Shown: in pieces, positions 24,164-33,167 of the stretch
How the letters are laid out: every line of letters begins with the position of its first letter
How positions within the stretch are numbered: the first letter of the stretch is position 1
From: DATHTS01 sp041940425
GTDB lineage: Bacteria; Acidobacteriota; Blastocatellia; Pyrinomonadales; Pyrinomonadaceae
Reading direction: 5' to 3'
Length of the DNA: 64,000 nucleotides
Assembly (NCBI GenBank): GCA_041940425.1
Contig: JBGTSF010000018.1
Location: 3,619-67,618, forward strand
Notes under the pieces: model-generated
What the model was told of the DNA's origin: nothing
Seen by the model: the letters and a program-made list of their open reading frames with translations, nothing else
Database searches by the model: none
Program-made: the position numbers and the translations under genes

Positions 24164-26343
24164 ATGACTGCGCCAAAACAAAAACAAACTATTGAACAAC
24201 TTTCTATTAACACGATCAGAACGCTTTCGCTCGATGCCGTGCAGAAAGCAAATTCCGGTCATCCGGGTTTGCCATTGGGCATGGCTCCGGCGGCTTATGT
24301 TCTTTGGACGAAATTTCTGCGCCATAATCCGAAAAATCCGCAGTGGTTTAACCGCGACAGATTTTTGCTTTCCGCCGGACACGGTTCGATGCTGATCTAT
24401 TCGCTTTTGCATCTGACGGGTTATGATCTGCCGCTTTCGGAATTAAAAGATTTTCGTCAATTGCATTCAAAAACGCCCGGTCATCCCGAAAATATTTTAA
24501 CGCCGGGTGTGGAAATTACGACCGGACCGCTCGGGCAGGGTTTTGCCAACGGTGTCGGAATGGGAATGGCGCAGAAACATCTCGAAGCGATGTTTAATAA
24601 AAAAGGTTTTCCCGTCATCGAACATTTTATTTACTGCATCTGCTCGGACGGCGATCTGATGGAAGGCGTTTCGTATGAGTCGGCTTCGCTCGCGGGGCAT
24701 TTGAAACTCGACAATTTGATTTATCTTTACGATGACAATCAGATCACGATTGACGGCTCGACCGATCTCGCGTTTACGGAAGACGTAACGAAACGCTTTG
24801 AATCAATGGGCTGGGAAGTTTCAATGGTCGAAGACGGCAACGATCTGAAAGCGATTGAAAAAGCTATCAAAGCGGCGCAAAAATCGAAAGGCAAACCGAA
24901 ACTCATCCGCATCAAAACGATCATCGGTTACGGGATGCCGAAACAAGGCACGTCGAAAGCGCATTCCGACGCGCCGGGCGAAGAAGCCGTGAAAGAAACG
25001 AAACGAAACCTGGGAATGCCCGAAGATAAAACTTTTTATATTCCGAAAGAAGTTTTAAATCATTTCCGCGAAGCCATAAAGACAGGCGCGAAATACGAAA
25101 AAGATTGGGACGCGCTCGTTAAAAAATACGAGAAGCAATTTCCCGAACTCGGCAAAACTTTCGCCGACACGCGCAAGGGCGAACTGCCCGACGGATGGGA
25201 AAAAGAACTGCCTTCGTTCAAAAACGCGGAAGCCAAAGCGACACGCGCTTATTCGGGCGAGGTCATCAACGCCATCGCCGGAAAGATCCCGCAGATGATC
25301 GGCGGTTCGGGCGATCTTACGCCATCGAACAACACCTACATCAAATCTTCGGAAAATTTTCAGGCGGGAAAATACGCCAACCGCAACATCCATTTCGGCG
25401 TGCGCGAACACGCGATGGGCGCGACGATGAACGGCATGGCTCTCTACGGNNNNNNNNNNNNNNNNNNNNNNNNNNNNNNNNNNNNNNNNNNNNNNNNNNN
25501 NNNNNNNNNNNNNNNNNNNNNNNNNNNNNNNNNNNNNNNNNNNNNNNTTTCGGCGTGCGCGAACACGCGATGGGCGCGACGATGAACGGCATGGCTCTCT
25601 ACGGCAGCGTCATTCCGTTCGGCGGAACTTTCCAAACCTTCTCGGATTATATGCGCCCCGCCATTCGTCTCGCCGCGCTTTCGCATATTCAGGTTCTGTT
25701 CGTTTTCACGCACGATTCCATCGGCTTGGGCGAAGACGGTCCGACGCATCAATCGGTCGAACATCTCGCCGCCTTACGCGCCATTCCGAATCTCGCCGTC
25801 ATCCGCCCGTGCGATGCGCACGAAACGCGCGAAGCGTGGCGAGCCGCTCTGAATCGCCGGAACGCGCCGACCAGTTTTGCCTTTTCGCGCCAGAAAGTCG
25901 CCCTGATCGACCGCAAAAAATTCGCCGATGCCAAAGGCTTGCACAAAGGCGCGTATACCCTAGCCGAAGCCGAAGACAAAAACGGCAAACCGGTCGAGCC
26001 GAAATTAATTTTGATTGCCACCGGTTCGGAAGTCGGTCTGGCAATTGAAGCGCGGGAAAAATTAAACTCATTCGGCACACCGACGCGCGTGGTCTCGATG
26101 CCGTGCTGGGAATTTTTCGACGAGCAATCCGCCAAATACAAAGAATCCGTTCTGCCGAAAAAAGTAACCGCCCGTCTCGCCATCGAAGCCGGAGTTTCAC
26201 TCGGCTGGCACAAATACGTCGGCGACGCTGGTGATACTTTAACCGTTGACAAATTTGGTGCAAGCGCACCCGCCGAAGACGTTTTCCGCGATTACGGTTT
26301 TACGGTGGAAAATGTGATTAAGAAAGCGAAGAAATTAATTTAA
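24164..26343 (+). CDS. tkt: transketolase (intact once a scaffold gap is closed)
   Basis: Thiamine-diphosphate enzyme moving two-carbon units in the pentose phosphate pathway. Seen: TIRTLSLDAVQKANSGHPGLPLG, SAGHGSMLIYSLLHLTGYD, the ThDP motif CSDGDLMEG...YDDNQITIDG, the pyrimidine half FGVREHAMGATMNGMALYG and LFVFTHDSIGLGEDGPTHQ, and the C-terminal domain LIATGSEVGLAIEAR. The reading frame shifts across 98 Ns (25450-25547), but the same 57 bases flank the gap (25393-25449 and 25548-25604). Removing one copy plus the Ns deletes 155 bases and restores a single frame of 674 residues, the normal length. So this is an assembly artefact, not a pseudogene. Confidence 0.93.
25450..25547. other. assembly gap (98 N) with identical 57-base flanks
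   Basis: 98 Ns inside tkt. The 57 bases before the gap are repeated exactly after it, which is what an unmerged contig overlap looks like. The real gap is most likely negative (an overlap). Confidence 0.95.
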
Positions 26344-26345
26344 TT

Positions 26346-27887
26346 TTAGAATAAGGACGTTTTCGGCAAATTAAACTTTTCGATTATCTGATTTGGAATA
26401 ATCAGTTTTTCAAGGGAACGCGGCTCAACTTTGATTGCGCCGCTTCCATAAGACTTTCCGACGAATTGCAGATTAAAAAGCGTATCAGGATGATTTAGCG
26501 CAAACCACAAATTATTGTTGAAATTTTTATCATGGCTAAGAGAATAAACGCAGAGGAAACCCGTTAACGGAAGAACACCGATCGTGTTTTTTACAAACCG
26601 GATATTTCGCCGTCCGAGATATGCGAAAAGAAATGTCGGTGGAATCCGCTTTTCCATTCGATACCAGGGCTTTCTTTGTGAAATCAATGCTTTTTCCGGT
26701 AAGCCGAGTTTTTCACCCTTAAGTAAATAATTCTTCACATCGCGCGGAAAATCATCCAAATTTCTGCCATCCGGCGAAAAAAGCAGTGTCGGTCTTCCTT
26801 TTTTATCGAGCGCATCAATATCTTCAAAAGTTATTTCTTCCGACTCAATATCTCTTGTTCTTCCAACGGCTGTTTGCAAAAATTCAGCGGAAATATTTTT
26901 TTCTTTTGCCTGCGCTCTGGTGAAAAAAAAGAAGTCATTTGCGCCGGTAGCAATACCGCGCATCACGCGGGCGAATTGCGACAGCTCAATTCCGTCGGGT
27001 TTGTTTTCAGGGGAACGCGAAAGACCGGTTTTGAGTCCTTCGTCAATATTCCTTTGATGAATTTCTAGCGATTTTTCCTTTTGTTTGAAATTAGAAACAA
27101 CGAAATTTTTTAGATCATCTGTCCAAGACTTACTGCATTTCACCCAAAGAAAATTGGGTTGCGGACGGGATTTTTTGATAAAGAAAATTAAAGGATTTGT
27201 ATCCACATCGGGAAAAGGGGTTGCTTCAGACGTGAAAGTTACAACGCACTCCAGACAAAAATTTTGCGTAATCCAATTCCATAATTTTTCTGCGAAAATT
27301 CCCTCGCAAATATCAGCAGGCATAATAAATGCCAATCTGCCATTTTCCGATAAAAGTTCGAGTGCGCGCAAGAAAAAATAGACGTGAAAACCTGCGCGAC
27401 CGTCTATTGAAAAACCAATCAGTTTTTGACTAAACTGCTTAAGTAGTAGTTTCTTTTCCTGACTCAAACGATGATGACGAATATAAGGCGGATTAGAAAC
27501 AATAGCGGAAAATTTTCGTTTCGGCGGGTTTAAAACAAAATCGGAAACAGTTACATTCATTAAATCTTGCGACGATAAGCCGTTTTTGGTCGCTTGCGTC
27601 AAAACTTCTGAATCAATTTCATAACCGAAAAGTTTCGGTGTATATCCCAATTCCGAATTCAGCTTTTTTGCCGTTTGATAAAAAACGCCTTCGCCGACGG
27701 CGGGATCAAAAAGAATCCGGCTTTTATCAAGCAAGACATAGCTTGTCATTGCCTCTGCTACCCATTCGGGAGTCCAAAATTGCCCTTTGTTTCTGAGTGT
27801 TTCTCTGGCTAACCCGGACGAAGGCAAAATCTGATGCCGGATTTTTTTTGAGGAATTTATCGGTGCTAATTTTTCAGAGAAAGCCAT
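26346..27887 (-). CDS. type II N6-adenine DNA methyltransferase
   Basis: 513 residues. Seen: SAM motif I ILFDPAVGEGVF, an acidic motif II (FGYEIDSEVL), catalytic motif IV VSNPPYIRHH, motif VI-like LLSENGRLAFIMPADICE, and a long C-terminal target-recognition part (about 240-510, including MRGIATGANDFFFFTRAQA and NLQFVGKSYGSGAIKVEPRSL). The NPPY motif after motif I marks a gamma-class N6-adenine enzyme of the Eco57I-like type. It protects the host against the endonuclease whose gene overlaps its start by 22 bases. The stop lies two bases from the tkt stop. The recognition site cannot be predicted. Confidence 0.88.
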   Translation of the reverse strand: MAFSEKLAPINSSKKIRHQILPSSGLARETLRNKGQFWTPEWVAEAMTSYVLLDKSRILFDPAVGEGVFYQTAKKLNSELGYTPKLFGYEIDSEVLTQATKNGLSSQDLMNVTVSDFVLNPPKRKFSAIVSNPPYIRHHRLSQEKKLLLKQFSQKLIGFSIDGRAGFHVYFFLRALELLSENGRLAFIMPADICEGIFAEKLWNWITQNFCLECVVTFTSEATPFPDVDTNPLIFFIKKSRPQPNFLWVKCSKSWTDDLKNFVVSNFKQKEKSLEIHQRNIDEGLKTGLSRSPENKPDGIELSQFARVMRGIATGANDFFFFTRAQAKEKNISAEFLQTAVGRTRDIESEEITFEDIDALDKKGRPTLLFSPDGRNLDDFPRDVKNYLLKGEKLGLPEKALISQRKPWYRMEKRIPPTFLFAYLGRRNIRFVKNTIGVLPLTGFLCVYSLSHDKNFNNNLWFALNHPDTLFNLQFVGKSYGSGAIKVEPRSLEKLIIPNQIIEKFNLPKTSLF

Positions 27888-28693
27888 TCGTCAATTGTAG
27901 TCTGATTAATCTCGATTTCGCCACCTTCAAAATACAAATCGGCTTCAAATTTCCCGCCATTTGTTTGCGAAACAAAAGGAATAATTTCCGCTAGTTCGGT
28001 AAATTTCCCAAACTCTTCGGCAAGTCCGTAGTAAGTTTTGTAAATCGTTTTCGATGCTTTGCCATAATCAAAAATCTCGCCTTTAACTGTTCCGTCAGAA
28101 ATGTATTTACGCAATTTTGAAAAGCTCAACATTAACGCCATATCATAAAATAAATGCACAATGTAAATTGGCTTTCGGTAGTAATTTTGCCAATCTATGA
28201 GCGGTTCTAAATCTTCATCTTTAACGATCACCGTTGGCGCAGTCCAACTTTTTACTTCGCTTAGTGGCTTTAAATTCCCCGTTTTCTCCGACCAATTGCG
28301 TCCGAAATGCTTCATCTTTTCGCCTTGCCAGATACTTGCTTCCGATTCAATTGCAAGCAATGAACTTTGAACAATTTCCTCAATATCGCTTTCCAAATTA
28401 TCAGGTAGATTATCTAGAATTGATAAATATTTAGACGATAAATCTTCAAAAACACTTCTCTCAAAAATCAAAACGTCCGGTCTTTTGCCAAATGACTCGC
28501 GCTCTTTGTGAAGATTCCAATACTCTTGTTTTTCCTCTAAACTTTTGGCTGACGAAACACCCGATTTTCCATAAGGCACAGCACGAAGCAATTCAGAGTT
28601 ATTTATTGCGTTAATTATTTTCCGCTCTGCCCAAGAACCTAACGACCACTTTCCTTTAAAATTATCGCCACGAAACCTCGGAGTTTGAGCCAT
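27866..28693 (-). CDS. candidate type II restriction endonuclease
   Basis: 275 residues, cytoplasmic. The position between a controller-type helix-turn-helix gene and a DNA methyltransferase is the main evidence. In the sequence, SLGSWAERKIINAINNSELLRAVPYGKSG followed by ESFGKRPDVLIFERSVF gives an E...(R)PD...(xV) pattern compatible with a PD-(D/E)xK nuclease core; AccI-like enzymes are one possibility I could not confirm. Codons are AT-richer than in neighbours, as expected of a mobile system. GGAGG inside the end of the controller gene serves as ribosome site, and the last 22 bases overlap the methyltransferase start. Confidence 0.72.
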   Translation of the reverse strand: MAQTPRFRGDNFKGKWSLGSWAERKIINAINNSELLRAVPYGKSGVSSAKSLEEKQEYWNLHKERESFGKRPDVLIFERSVFEDLSSKYLSILDNLPDNLESDIEEIVQSSLLAIESEASIWQGEKMKHFGRNWSEKTGNLKPLSEVKSWTAPTVIVKDEDLEPLIDWQNYYRKPIYIVHLFYDMALMLSFSKLRKYISDGTVKGEIFDYGKASKTIYKTYYGLAEEFGKFTELAEIIPFVSQTNGGKFEADLYFEGGEIEINQTTIDEWLSLKN

Positions 28694-28915
28694 TTATTTT
28701 TCCTCCTCGAAAGTGAAAAGCTCACTGAAAGGCAAATTAAAGACTTCCGCAATTTTCTCAATTGTTTCAAAAGAAGGGGCGTTTACGCCGCGTTCCATGT
28801 TGCTGACGAATTCAACCGACACGCCGAGCAACTCCGCAAGTCGCTCTTGCGTTAAGTCTCGATGTCGGCGAATTTTCCGCAATCTTTTACCAAAAAGAGT
28901 TCTTAAATTTGGCAT
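28694..28915 (-). CDS. controller (C) protein, Xre-type HTH
   Basis: 73 residues, almost entirely a helix-turn-helix: FGKRLRKIRRHRDLTQERLAEL, SVEFVSNMERGVNAPSF, IEKIAEVFNLPFSEL. Size and layout match C proteins, which delay and then boost restriction gene expression after a type II system enters a new cell. ATG at 28915 is preferred over an upstream TTG because a candidate operator sits immediately before it and C genes are often leaderless. Its stop abuts the endonuclease start, so C-R-M form one operon. Confidence 0.85.
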   Translation of the reverse strand: MPNLRTLFGKRLRKIRRHRDLTQERLAELLGVSVEFVSNMERGVNAPSFETIEKIAEVFNLPFSELFTFEEEK

Positions 28916-28921
28916 AAGCTT

Positions 28922-28940
28922 AAACTTAGACTTCAAGTTT
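28922..28940 (-). promoter_or_regulatory. candidate C-box operator
   Basis: AAACTTAGACTTCAAGTTT is an inverted repeat (AAACTT/AAGTTT, inner ACTT/AAGT) ending six bases upstream of the controller start. Position and symmetry fit autoregulation by the controller; binding is inferred. Confidence 0.5.
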
Positions 28941-29001
28941 ATTGGTGAATTAAATTAGAAACCACGAAGTCTAACTTCGTTTTTATATTTGAAAAAAATT
29001 A

Positions 29002-29523
29002 ATGAAAGATTTTATAATCACCGTTATGACGATGAAAGAAATTCTGCTCGGACAATTTAAAACCTGTTACGACGAAAACGGCTGGTTTGTCGCGCTGAAA
29101 AACGCTCTGCATAATTTGTCGGCTGAGGATGCGGCTTGGAAGGCGGACGGGGCGGACAATTCGATTTGGGGAATTTTGGCGCATCTGAATTTTTATAACG
29201 AGCGGTATCTGAAAAGATTCAGGGGCGAGCAGGTCGGGAAATTGAATATGGACAACAGCGAAACTTTTGCCGGCGCGAGTGATGCGGCGGAAGAAGATTG
29301 GCGGAAGGAGATCGAAAGATTCGACCGCGTGATGAACGGCTGGCGCGAGGAGATCGAACAGGCGAGCGATGAGCGGCTGGCGGAACAGGTTTCACAAAAA
29401 CATCCGAATCTGTGGGCGAACGTCATCGCCGACATCAACGCGCACAACGCGCATCACGGCGGGCAGATCGTTCTTTTGCGGAAACTGCAAGGCAGTTGGG
29501 ATGCGGCGAAAGGCGTTTCGTAA
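29002..29523 (+). CDS. DinB-family protein
   Basis: About 163-173 residues of a four-helix-bundle DinB/YfiT metal-binding protein. Seen: ILLGQFKTCYDENGWFVALKNALHNLSAEDAAW, SIWGILAHLNFYNERYLKRFRGE with the first His, and DINAHNAHHGGQIVLLRKL with the last two ligands of the usual His triad. Family members include bacillithiol- and mycothiol-dependent transferases; the substrate here is unknown. ATG 29002 gives the longest form, but ATG 29026 or 29032 may be the true start. A rho-independent terminator follows. It marks the host side of the restriction-modification island. Confidence 0.82.
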   Translation: MKDFIITVMTMKEILLGQFKTCYDENGWFVALKNALHNLSAEDAAWKADGADNSIWGILAHLNFYNERYLKRFRGEQVGKLNMDNSETFAGASDAAEEDWRKEIERFDRVMNGWREEIEQASDERLAEQVSQKHPNLWANVIADINAHNAHHGGQIVLLRKLQGSWDAAKGVS

Positions 29524-29549
29524 ATCGCCGGAAAAATTTTAGTAACACG

Positions 29550-29583
29550 ATCGCTTTCCGGCTTCGGCGGAAGAGCGATTTTT
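29550..29583 (+). terminator. rho-independent terminator after the DinB gene
   Basis: Stem ATCGCTTTCCGGC / GCGGAAGAGCGAT around a TTCG loop, followed by TTTTTA; one bulged base. Confidence 0.85.
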
Positions 29584-29674
29584 ACTTTTGAGAGTTAGAT
29601 TATCTGATTCGGTTTTTCTTATATTTCCGCGTTAAAATTTAGCGCGTATTTTTTTAAAGTCCGAATTAAAAACG

Positions 29675-31354
29675 ATGACTCCGAAGATTTTAATTTTTTT
29701 AATATTTCTGCTCGCGTTTTCCGCCGGAACGAAAGCGCAGACGACAAACGCCCTGTCGTATAAGATCAAACCCGTTCCGCAAAACGACCGCACGAATCTG
29801 GAAATTTCGGTCGAATTCAGAGCCGACAACGCCGAGCCTTTGACGGTAAAACTGCCGACCGATAATTTCGGAACGCCCGATCTGCACAAATATGTCACGC
29901 GGTTTGAGGGCGAAAAAGGAACGCTCGTCAAAGCGGGCGAAAAGGATTTCGAAAAGATCATTCAGCCAACGCCGGACGGATTTGCCGCGCTTCGCTACAC
30001 GATCTCTTATGATCCGAAAGCGATGGACGATTACGCTTACGCGCCGAATACGGGAGCGGCTTATTTTCACGTCGCGGGTTGTCAATGGCTGCTGCATATC
30101 GGCGACGACGCGCAGAAGAGACTTTTCAAGATCGAGATCGTTGACGCGCCGCAGAACTGGAAATTTTACTCGTCGAAAGCGGCGAACGCGGCGCGATTTG
30201 AAACCGAAGCGAGCTACAACGATTGGATTGCCGCACCGCTCGGCGGCGGCGAAAATGTTCATCAATTTAATGTCAAAACAGGGCGCGTTTCGGTTTTCGT
30301 TCACGGCAAATACGAGATTCCGCGCGGGCGGATGTTTTCGTCGGTAGAAAAGATCGTCAGGCTTCAGCGCAGATGGTTCGACGATTTTTCGCAAAAAGAA
30401 TTTACCGTCGTTATCGCGCCGCGCAGCGGAGTCGTTGCGGGTTACGCGCCGGAAAATTCGTTCGTCTGTTTTATCAAACCGGACGCAACGCCCGAACAAT
30501 TAAACCGCATCGTCGCGCACGAACTGTTTCACGACTGGCTCCCGAACAAGATCGAGGTCGTGCAGGATAAAAAATTTTCCGGCATCCGTTTCGAATGGCT
30601 GACCGAAGGATTTACAGATTATTTCGCCCGAAAAATTCTGACCGAAGCCGGTTTGATGAGCGCGGAAAGATTTGTCGAAACGATCAATCAAGACCTTCTG
30701 AGCATCGCCGACAATCCGCACAGAGCGAAAACTTACGACGAACTGGCGGCATTATCCAAAGCGGGAAAATACGATTCGGCGGCGAAAAAACTCGCGTATT
30801 TTCGCGGCGCGGTGATCGCGCTCGAATGGGAAGCGCAGATCAAAAAAGCCGGAAAGAAAAAAAATCTGTCCGGGTTTATACGCGAGCTTTTCCGGGCGGC
30901 GCAAAAAACGGACGGCAAAATCTCCGAGCAGGATTTTTACGATTTAGCCGCCGCTTACGGGATTGACGCGAAAGCGGATTTTGAAAAATATATCGGGCGC
31001 GGCGAGGAGATCGTTCCGGCGGCGGACGCGCTCGGCAAAAATTATCAATTGATCGAATCCGAACGACCTTCTTTCGACGCGGGGTTTTCGCTGGCGGAAA
31101 CTTTTAAGACGCGCAAAATTTCCGGCGTTGATGATTCGGGCGCGGCTTACAAAGCGGGTTTGCGCGACGGAATGAAACTGATTGCAATCGAAAATTCGAG
31201 CCGTTTCAGCAATGCCTGGTCAGCGGAAAAACCACTTGTCGTCCATGTGGAAGTTGACGGGCAAACGCGCCGTTTTGAATATTTTCCGCACGGGAAAATG
31301 CTCAAGGTGAAACTGTTCGATTTGAAAGCTAAGAGACAGATTGGAAAACCTTGA
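29675..31354 (+). CDS. secreted M61-family peptidase with PDZ domain
   Basis: 559 residues: signal peptide (MTPKILIFLIFLLAFSAGTKAQ), an N-terminal beta-rich domain, and a gluzincin core with zinc motif IVAHELFHDWLPN (His282, Glu283, His286) and third ligand Glu311 in WLTEGFTDYF. Near residues 450-550 is a PDZ-like segment (FDAGFSLAETFKTRKISGVDDSGAAYKAGLRDGMKLIAI in parts: SGVDDSGAAYKAGLRDG, MKLIAIENSSRF). This is the layout of glycyl aminopeptidase-like M61 enzymes, which trim peptides in the periplasm. Its last 26 bases overlap the convergent S51 peptidase gene. Confidence 0.88.
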   Translation: MTPKILIFLIFLLAFSAGTKAQTTNALSYKIKPVPQNDRTNLEISVEFRADNAEPLTVKLPTDNFGTPDLHKYVTRFEGEKGTLVKAGEKDFEKIIQPTPDGFAALRYTISYDPKAMDDYAYAPNTGAAYFHVAGCQWLLHIGDDAQKRLFKIEIVDAPQNWKFYSSKAANAARFETEASYNDWIAAPLGGGENVHQFNVKTGRVSVFVHGKYEIPRGRMFSSVEKIVRLQRRWFDDFSQKEFTVVIAPRSGVVAGYAPENSFVCFIKPDATPEQLNRIVAHELFHDWLPNKIEVVQDKKFSGIRFEWLTEGFTDYFARKILTEAGLMSAERFVETINQDLLSIADNPHRAKTYDELAALSKAGKYDSAAKKLAYFRGAVIALEWEAQIKKAGKKKNLSGFIRELFRAAQKTDGKISEQDFYDLAAAYGIDAKADFEKYIGRGEEIVPAADALGKNYQLIESERPSFDAGFSLAETFKTRKISGVDDSGAAYKAGLRDGMKLIAIENSSRFSNAWSAEKPLVVHVEVDGQTRRFEYFPHGKMLKVKLFDLKAKRQIGKP

Positions 31355-32069
31355 TCTTCATTTCGCTGTTTGCTTTTTTTATTTGATAAGCGTTTCCCGC
31401 GCCGAAAATTTTTATATTTCCGTCCTCGATTTCGAGCAGAGTGTTTTCGTCAATCGCCCAGCCTTCATTTGAAACTCCCGCGTCAACTGCGTGAACAATT
31501 CTTGTCAAAGTTCCCCACTGCGTCGCGTGAACGTCAACCGCAAAATTCACCAAACCCAAACCCTCGCGCACATCGAGCAAATCCAAATCTTCGCCCGCGT
31601 TTTCGTCGGCGATTTGGACGATTTTATTTTCGATTTCGCGCTGCCATCCGCCGATAATCGCCGACTCCGAAGCAATAGAAGCACCGGCGGAAAAGCCGCA
31701 ATACGGAATTTTGTTTTCGGTTAAATATTCGAGCCAAGTTTTTTCAACACAAAGCGCGTCCGCATAAGCCGGAGTTAAACCGCCGCAGACAAAAACGCCG
31801 GTCGGTTTTGTTTCGCCTAAAATTTCTTTTGTTAAAAAATTTTCCGCCGAAACGTTTATCTCGATTGCTTCGTTTGAATCTAATCCGACCGTTTCAAACG
31901 CCTTGAAAAAGCGTAAAAACTGCGCGTGCGAATCCGCGTCCGGTTCTTCGGCGACGATGACGGCGATTCGTCTTTCGCCGTTTTTTGTAGATGAATGCAA
32001 AAATCGCCCGTAAGTATCTGGAAAAATTTCCGCATTCCAGCCGCCGCCGATCAGAAAAATTTTTGTCAT
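31329..32069 (-). CDS. S51-family (peptidase E/cyanophycinase-like) protein
   Basis: 246 residues with a class I glutamine amidotransferase-like fold. Seen: FLIGGGWNAEIFPDTYGRFL, VFVCGGLTPAYADAL, the nucleophile elbow YCGFSAGASIASESAIIGGW with the catalytic Ser, and VDVHATQWGTLTRIVHAV providing a later His. S51 members cleave Asp-X dipeptides or cyanophycin; no signal peptide, so cytoplasmic. It is convergent with and overlaps the M61 gene, and starts just after the lipoprotein gene on the same strand. Confidence 0.82.
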   Translation of the reverse strand: MTKIFLIGGGWNAEIFPDTYGRFLHSSTKNGERRIAVIVAEEPDADSHAQFLRFFKAFETVGLDSNEAIEINVSAENFLTKEILGETKPTGVFVCGGLTPAYADALCVEKTWLEYLTENKIPYCGFSAGASIASESAIIGGWQREIENKIVQIADENAGEDLDLLDVREGLGLVNFAVDVHATQWGTLTRIVHAVDAGVSNEGWAIDENTLLEIEDGNIKIFGAGNAYQIKKANSEMKIKVFQSVS

Positions 32070-32070
32070 T

Positions 32071-32712
32071 TCAGTGTTTTATATCAACCGCCAGACGGGT
32101 CGGGTTTTCGAGTTCGAGAACGCGGTATTTGTTCGGCGACGAGACGCCCAAAACCCATGTAACGACGGCTTCGAAATCGCAGGTCAGTTTTAGTTCGCCG
32201 ATGATCTTGTGATCCGGCGCGAGTTCGCGGTTTTCGACGGTCGGTTTGCCGTCTTCGGTGTGCGCGGCAGACGGCTCAAATCTGATTTCGAGCCAGCCGT
32301 CGCCTTTGAGATTGACGACGTTTCCCGAACCGCAGGCGCGGACGGGTTTGTCAATATATTCGATGTGATACGAAGGCATTTCCGCGCCCGCGAATTCGAA
32401 TGTTACGCGGTCGAAGCCGTCGTGCATTCCCGTTCGGACTTCGCGCAGAACGGCAACGCCTTTTATCTCGTTTTTCTGGTCGGTGATTCCGGCAGTGCCT
32501 TCGAAATCCGATTTTTCGCTTGTGTTTGTGTTTGTTTTCGCGTTCGAGTTTTTATTCGCTGAATTGTTTGCGGCATTTCCGCCGCCGCTCGAAACGCTTT
32601 GATTTCCGGTATTACTTAAATTCGATGCGGCGTTTTCCGTTTTCCGATTTTCGCACGAGGCGAATAAAACAGCGCAAAAAGTCAGAAAAATTATGCAAAT
32701 ACTTTTTCTCAT
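32071..32712 (-). CDS. lipoprotein with AMIN-like domain
   Basis: 213 residues: signal MRKSICIIFLTFCAVLFASC with lipobox LFASC, an Asn/Ser/Thr/Gly-rich linker of about 45 residues, then a beta-rich domain (FEGTAGITDQKNEIKGVAVLREVRTGMHDGFDRVTFEF, quoted in part: GMHDGFDRVTFEF; VVTWVLGVSSPNKYRVLELE; NPTRLAVDIKH) that resembles AMIN-like domains found in secreted proteins of Acidobacteriota and Actinobacteria. Probably binds the cell wall or another envelope polymer; this is inference. ATG 32712 gives a clean signal peptide. Confidence 0.72.
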   Translation of the reverse strand: MRKSICIIFLTFCAVLFASCENRKTENAASNLSNTGNQSVSSGGGNAANNSANKNSNAKTNTNTSEKSDFEGTAGITDQKNEIKGVAVLREVRTGMHDGFDRVTFEFAGAEMPSYHIEYIDKPVRACGSGNVVNLKGDGWLEIRFEPSAAHTEDGKPTVENRELAPDHKIIGELKLTCDFEAVVTWVLGVSSPNKYRVLELENPTRLAVDIKH

Positions 32713-32765
32713 AAAAATCATTTTAGCTTAATATACATTTGATAACATCGAGCGTTTCAAAAAAA

Positions 32766-33167
32766 ATGTCATACTTGCATCTGATTTTCGGAGTTAGCGT
32801 GTTCGTCGTTTTTCTGATCACGGGCAAATTTATGCGCGCGGATTTTCCAGACAAGGAAATCATTCCTCAGGAGCTGAGGATGCTGATGCGTTCGCGGCAC
32901 ATATACATTCTGCTGTCGAGTTTTCTGCATATTCTGCTCGGTCTTTACCTGCAAACGGCGCGGCAGACGTGGCGAAAATATTTGCAGATTTTCGGTTCGG
33001 TTTTATTATTTTCGGGAACGGCTCTTTTGATCTGGGCTTTTTTCAGCGAAACTTACCGGACGAAAAAATTTTCCGACATCAGCCGTTACGGTCTCTATCT
33101 GAGTTTGGCGGGAACGGCTTTTCATATATTCAGCCAGGTTCGGTTAAAATCTATAAAGAATGAATAG
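32766..33167 (+). CDS. small four-helix membrane protein
   Basis: 133 residues with four predicted membrane helices (LIFGVSVFVVFLITGKFM; IYILLSSFLHILLGLYL; LQIFGSVLLFSGTALLIWAFF; YGLYLSLAGTAFHIFSQV). No known family. Its stop overlaps the start of the following response-regulator gene by eight bases, so the two are translated together and may work together. ATG 32766 is used because the frame upstream is not membrane-like. Confidence 0.7.
   Translation: MSYLHLIFGVSVFVVFLITGKFMRADFPDKEIIPQELRMLMRSRHIYILLSSFLHILLGLYLQTARQTWRKYLQIFGSVLLFSGTALLIWAFFSETYRTKKFSDISRYGLYLSLAGTAFHIFSQVRLKSIKNE

Noticed and set aside
25393..25604. Real 57-bp duplication in transketolase
   Set aside because: Copies are identical and lie exactly at the N run; collapsing them restores the frame, which fits an assembly overlap.
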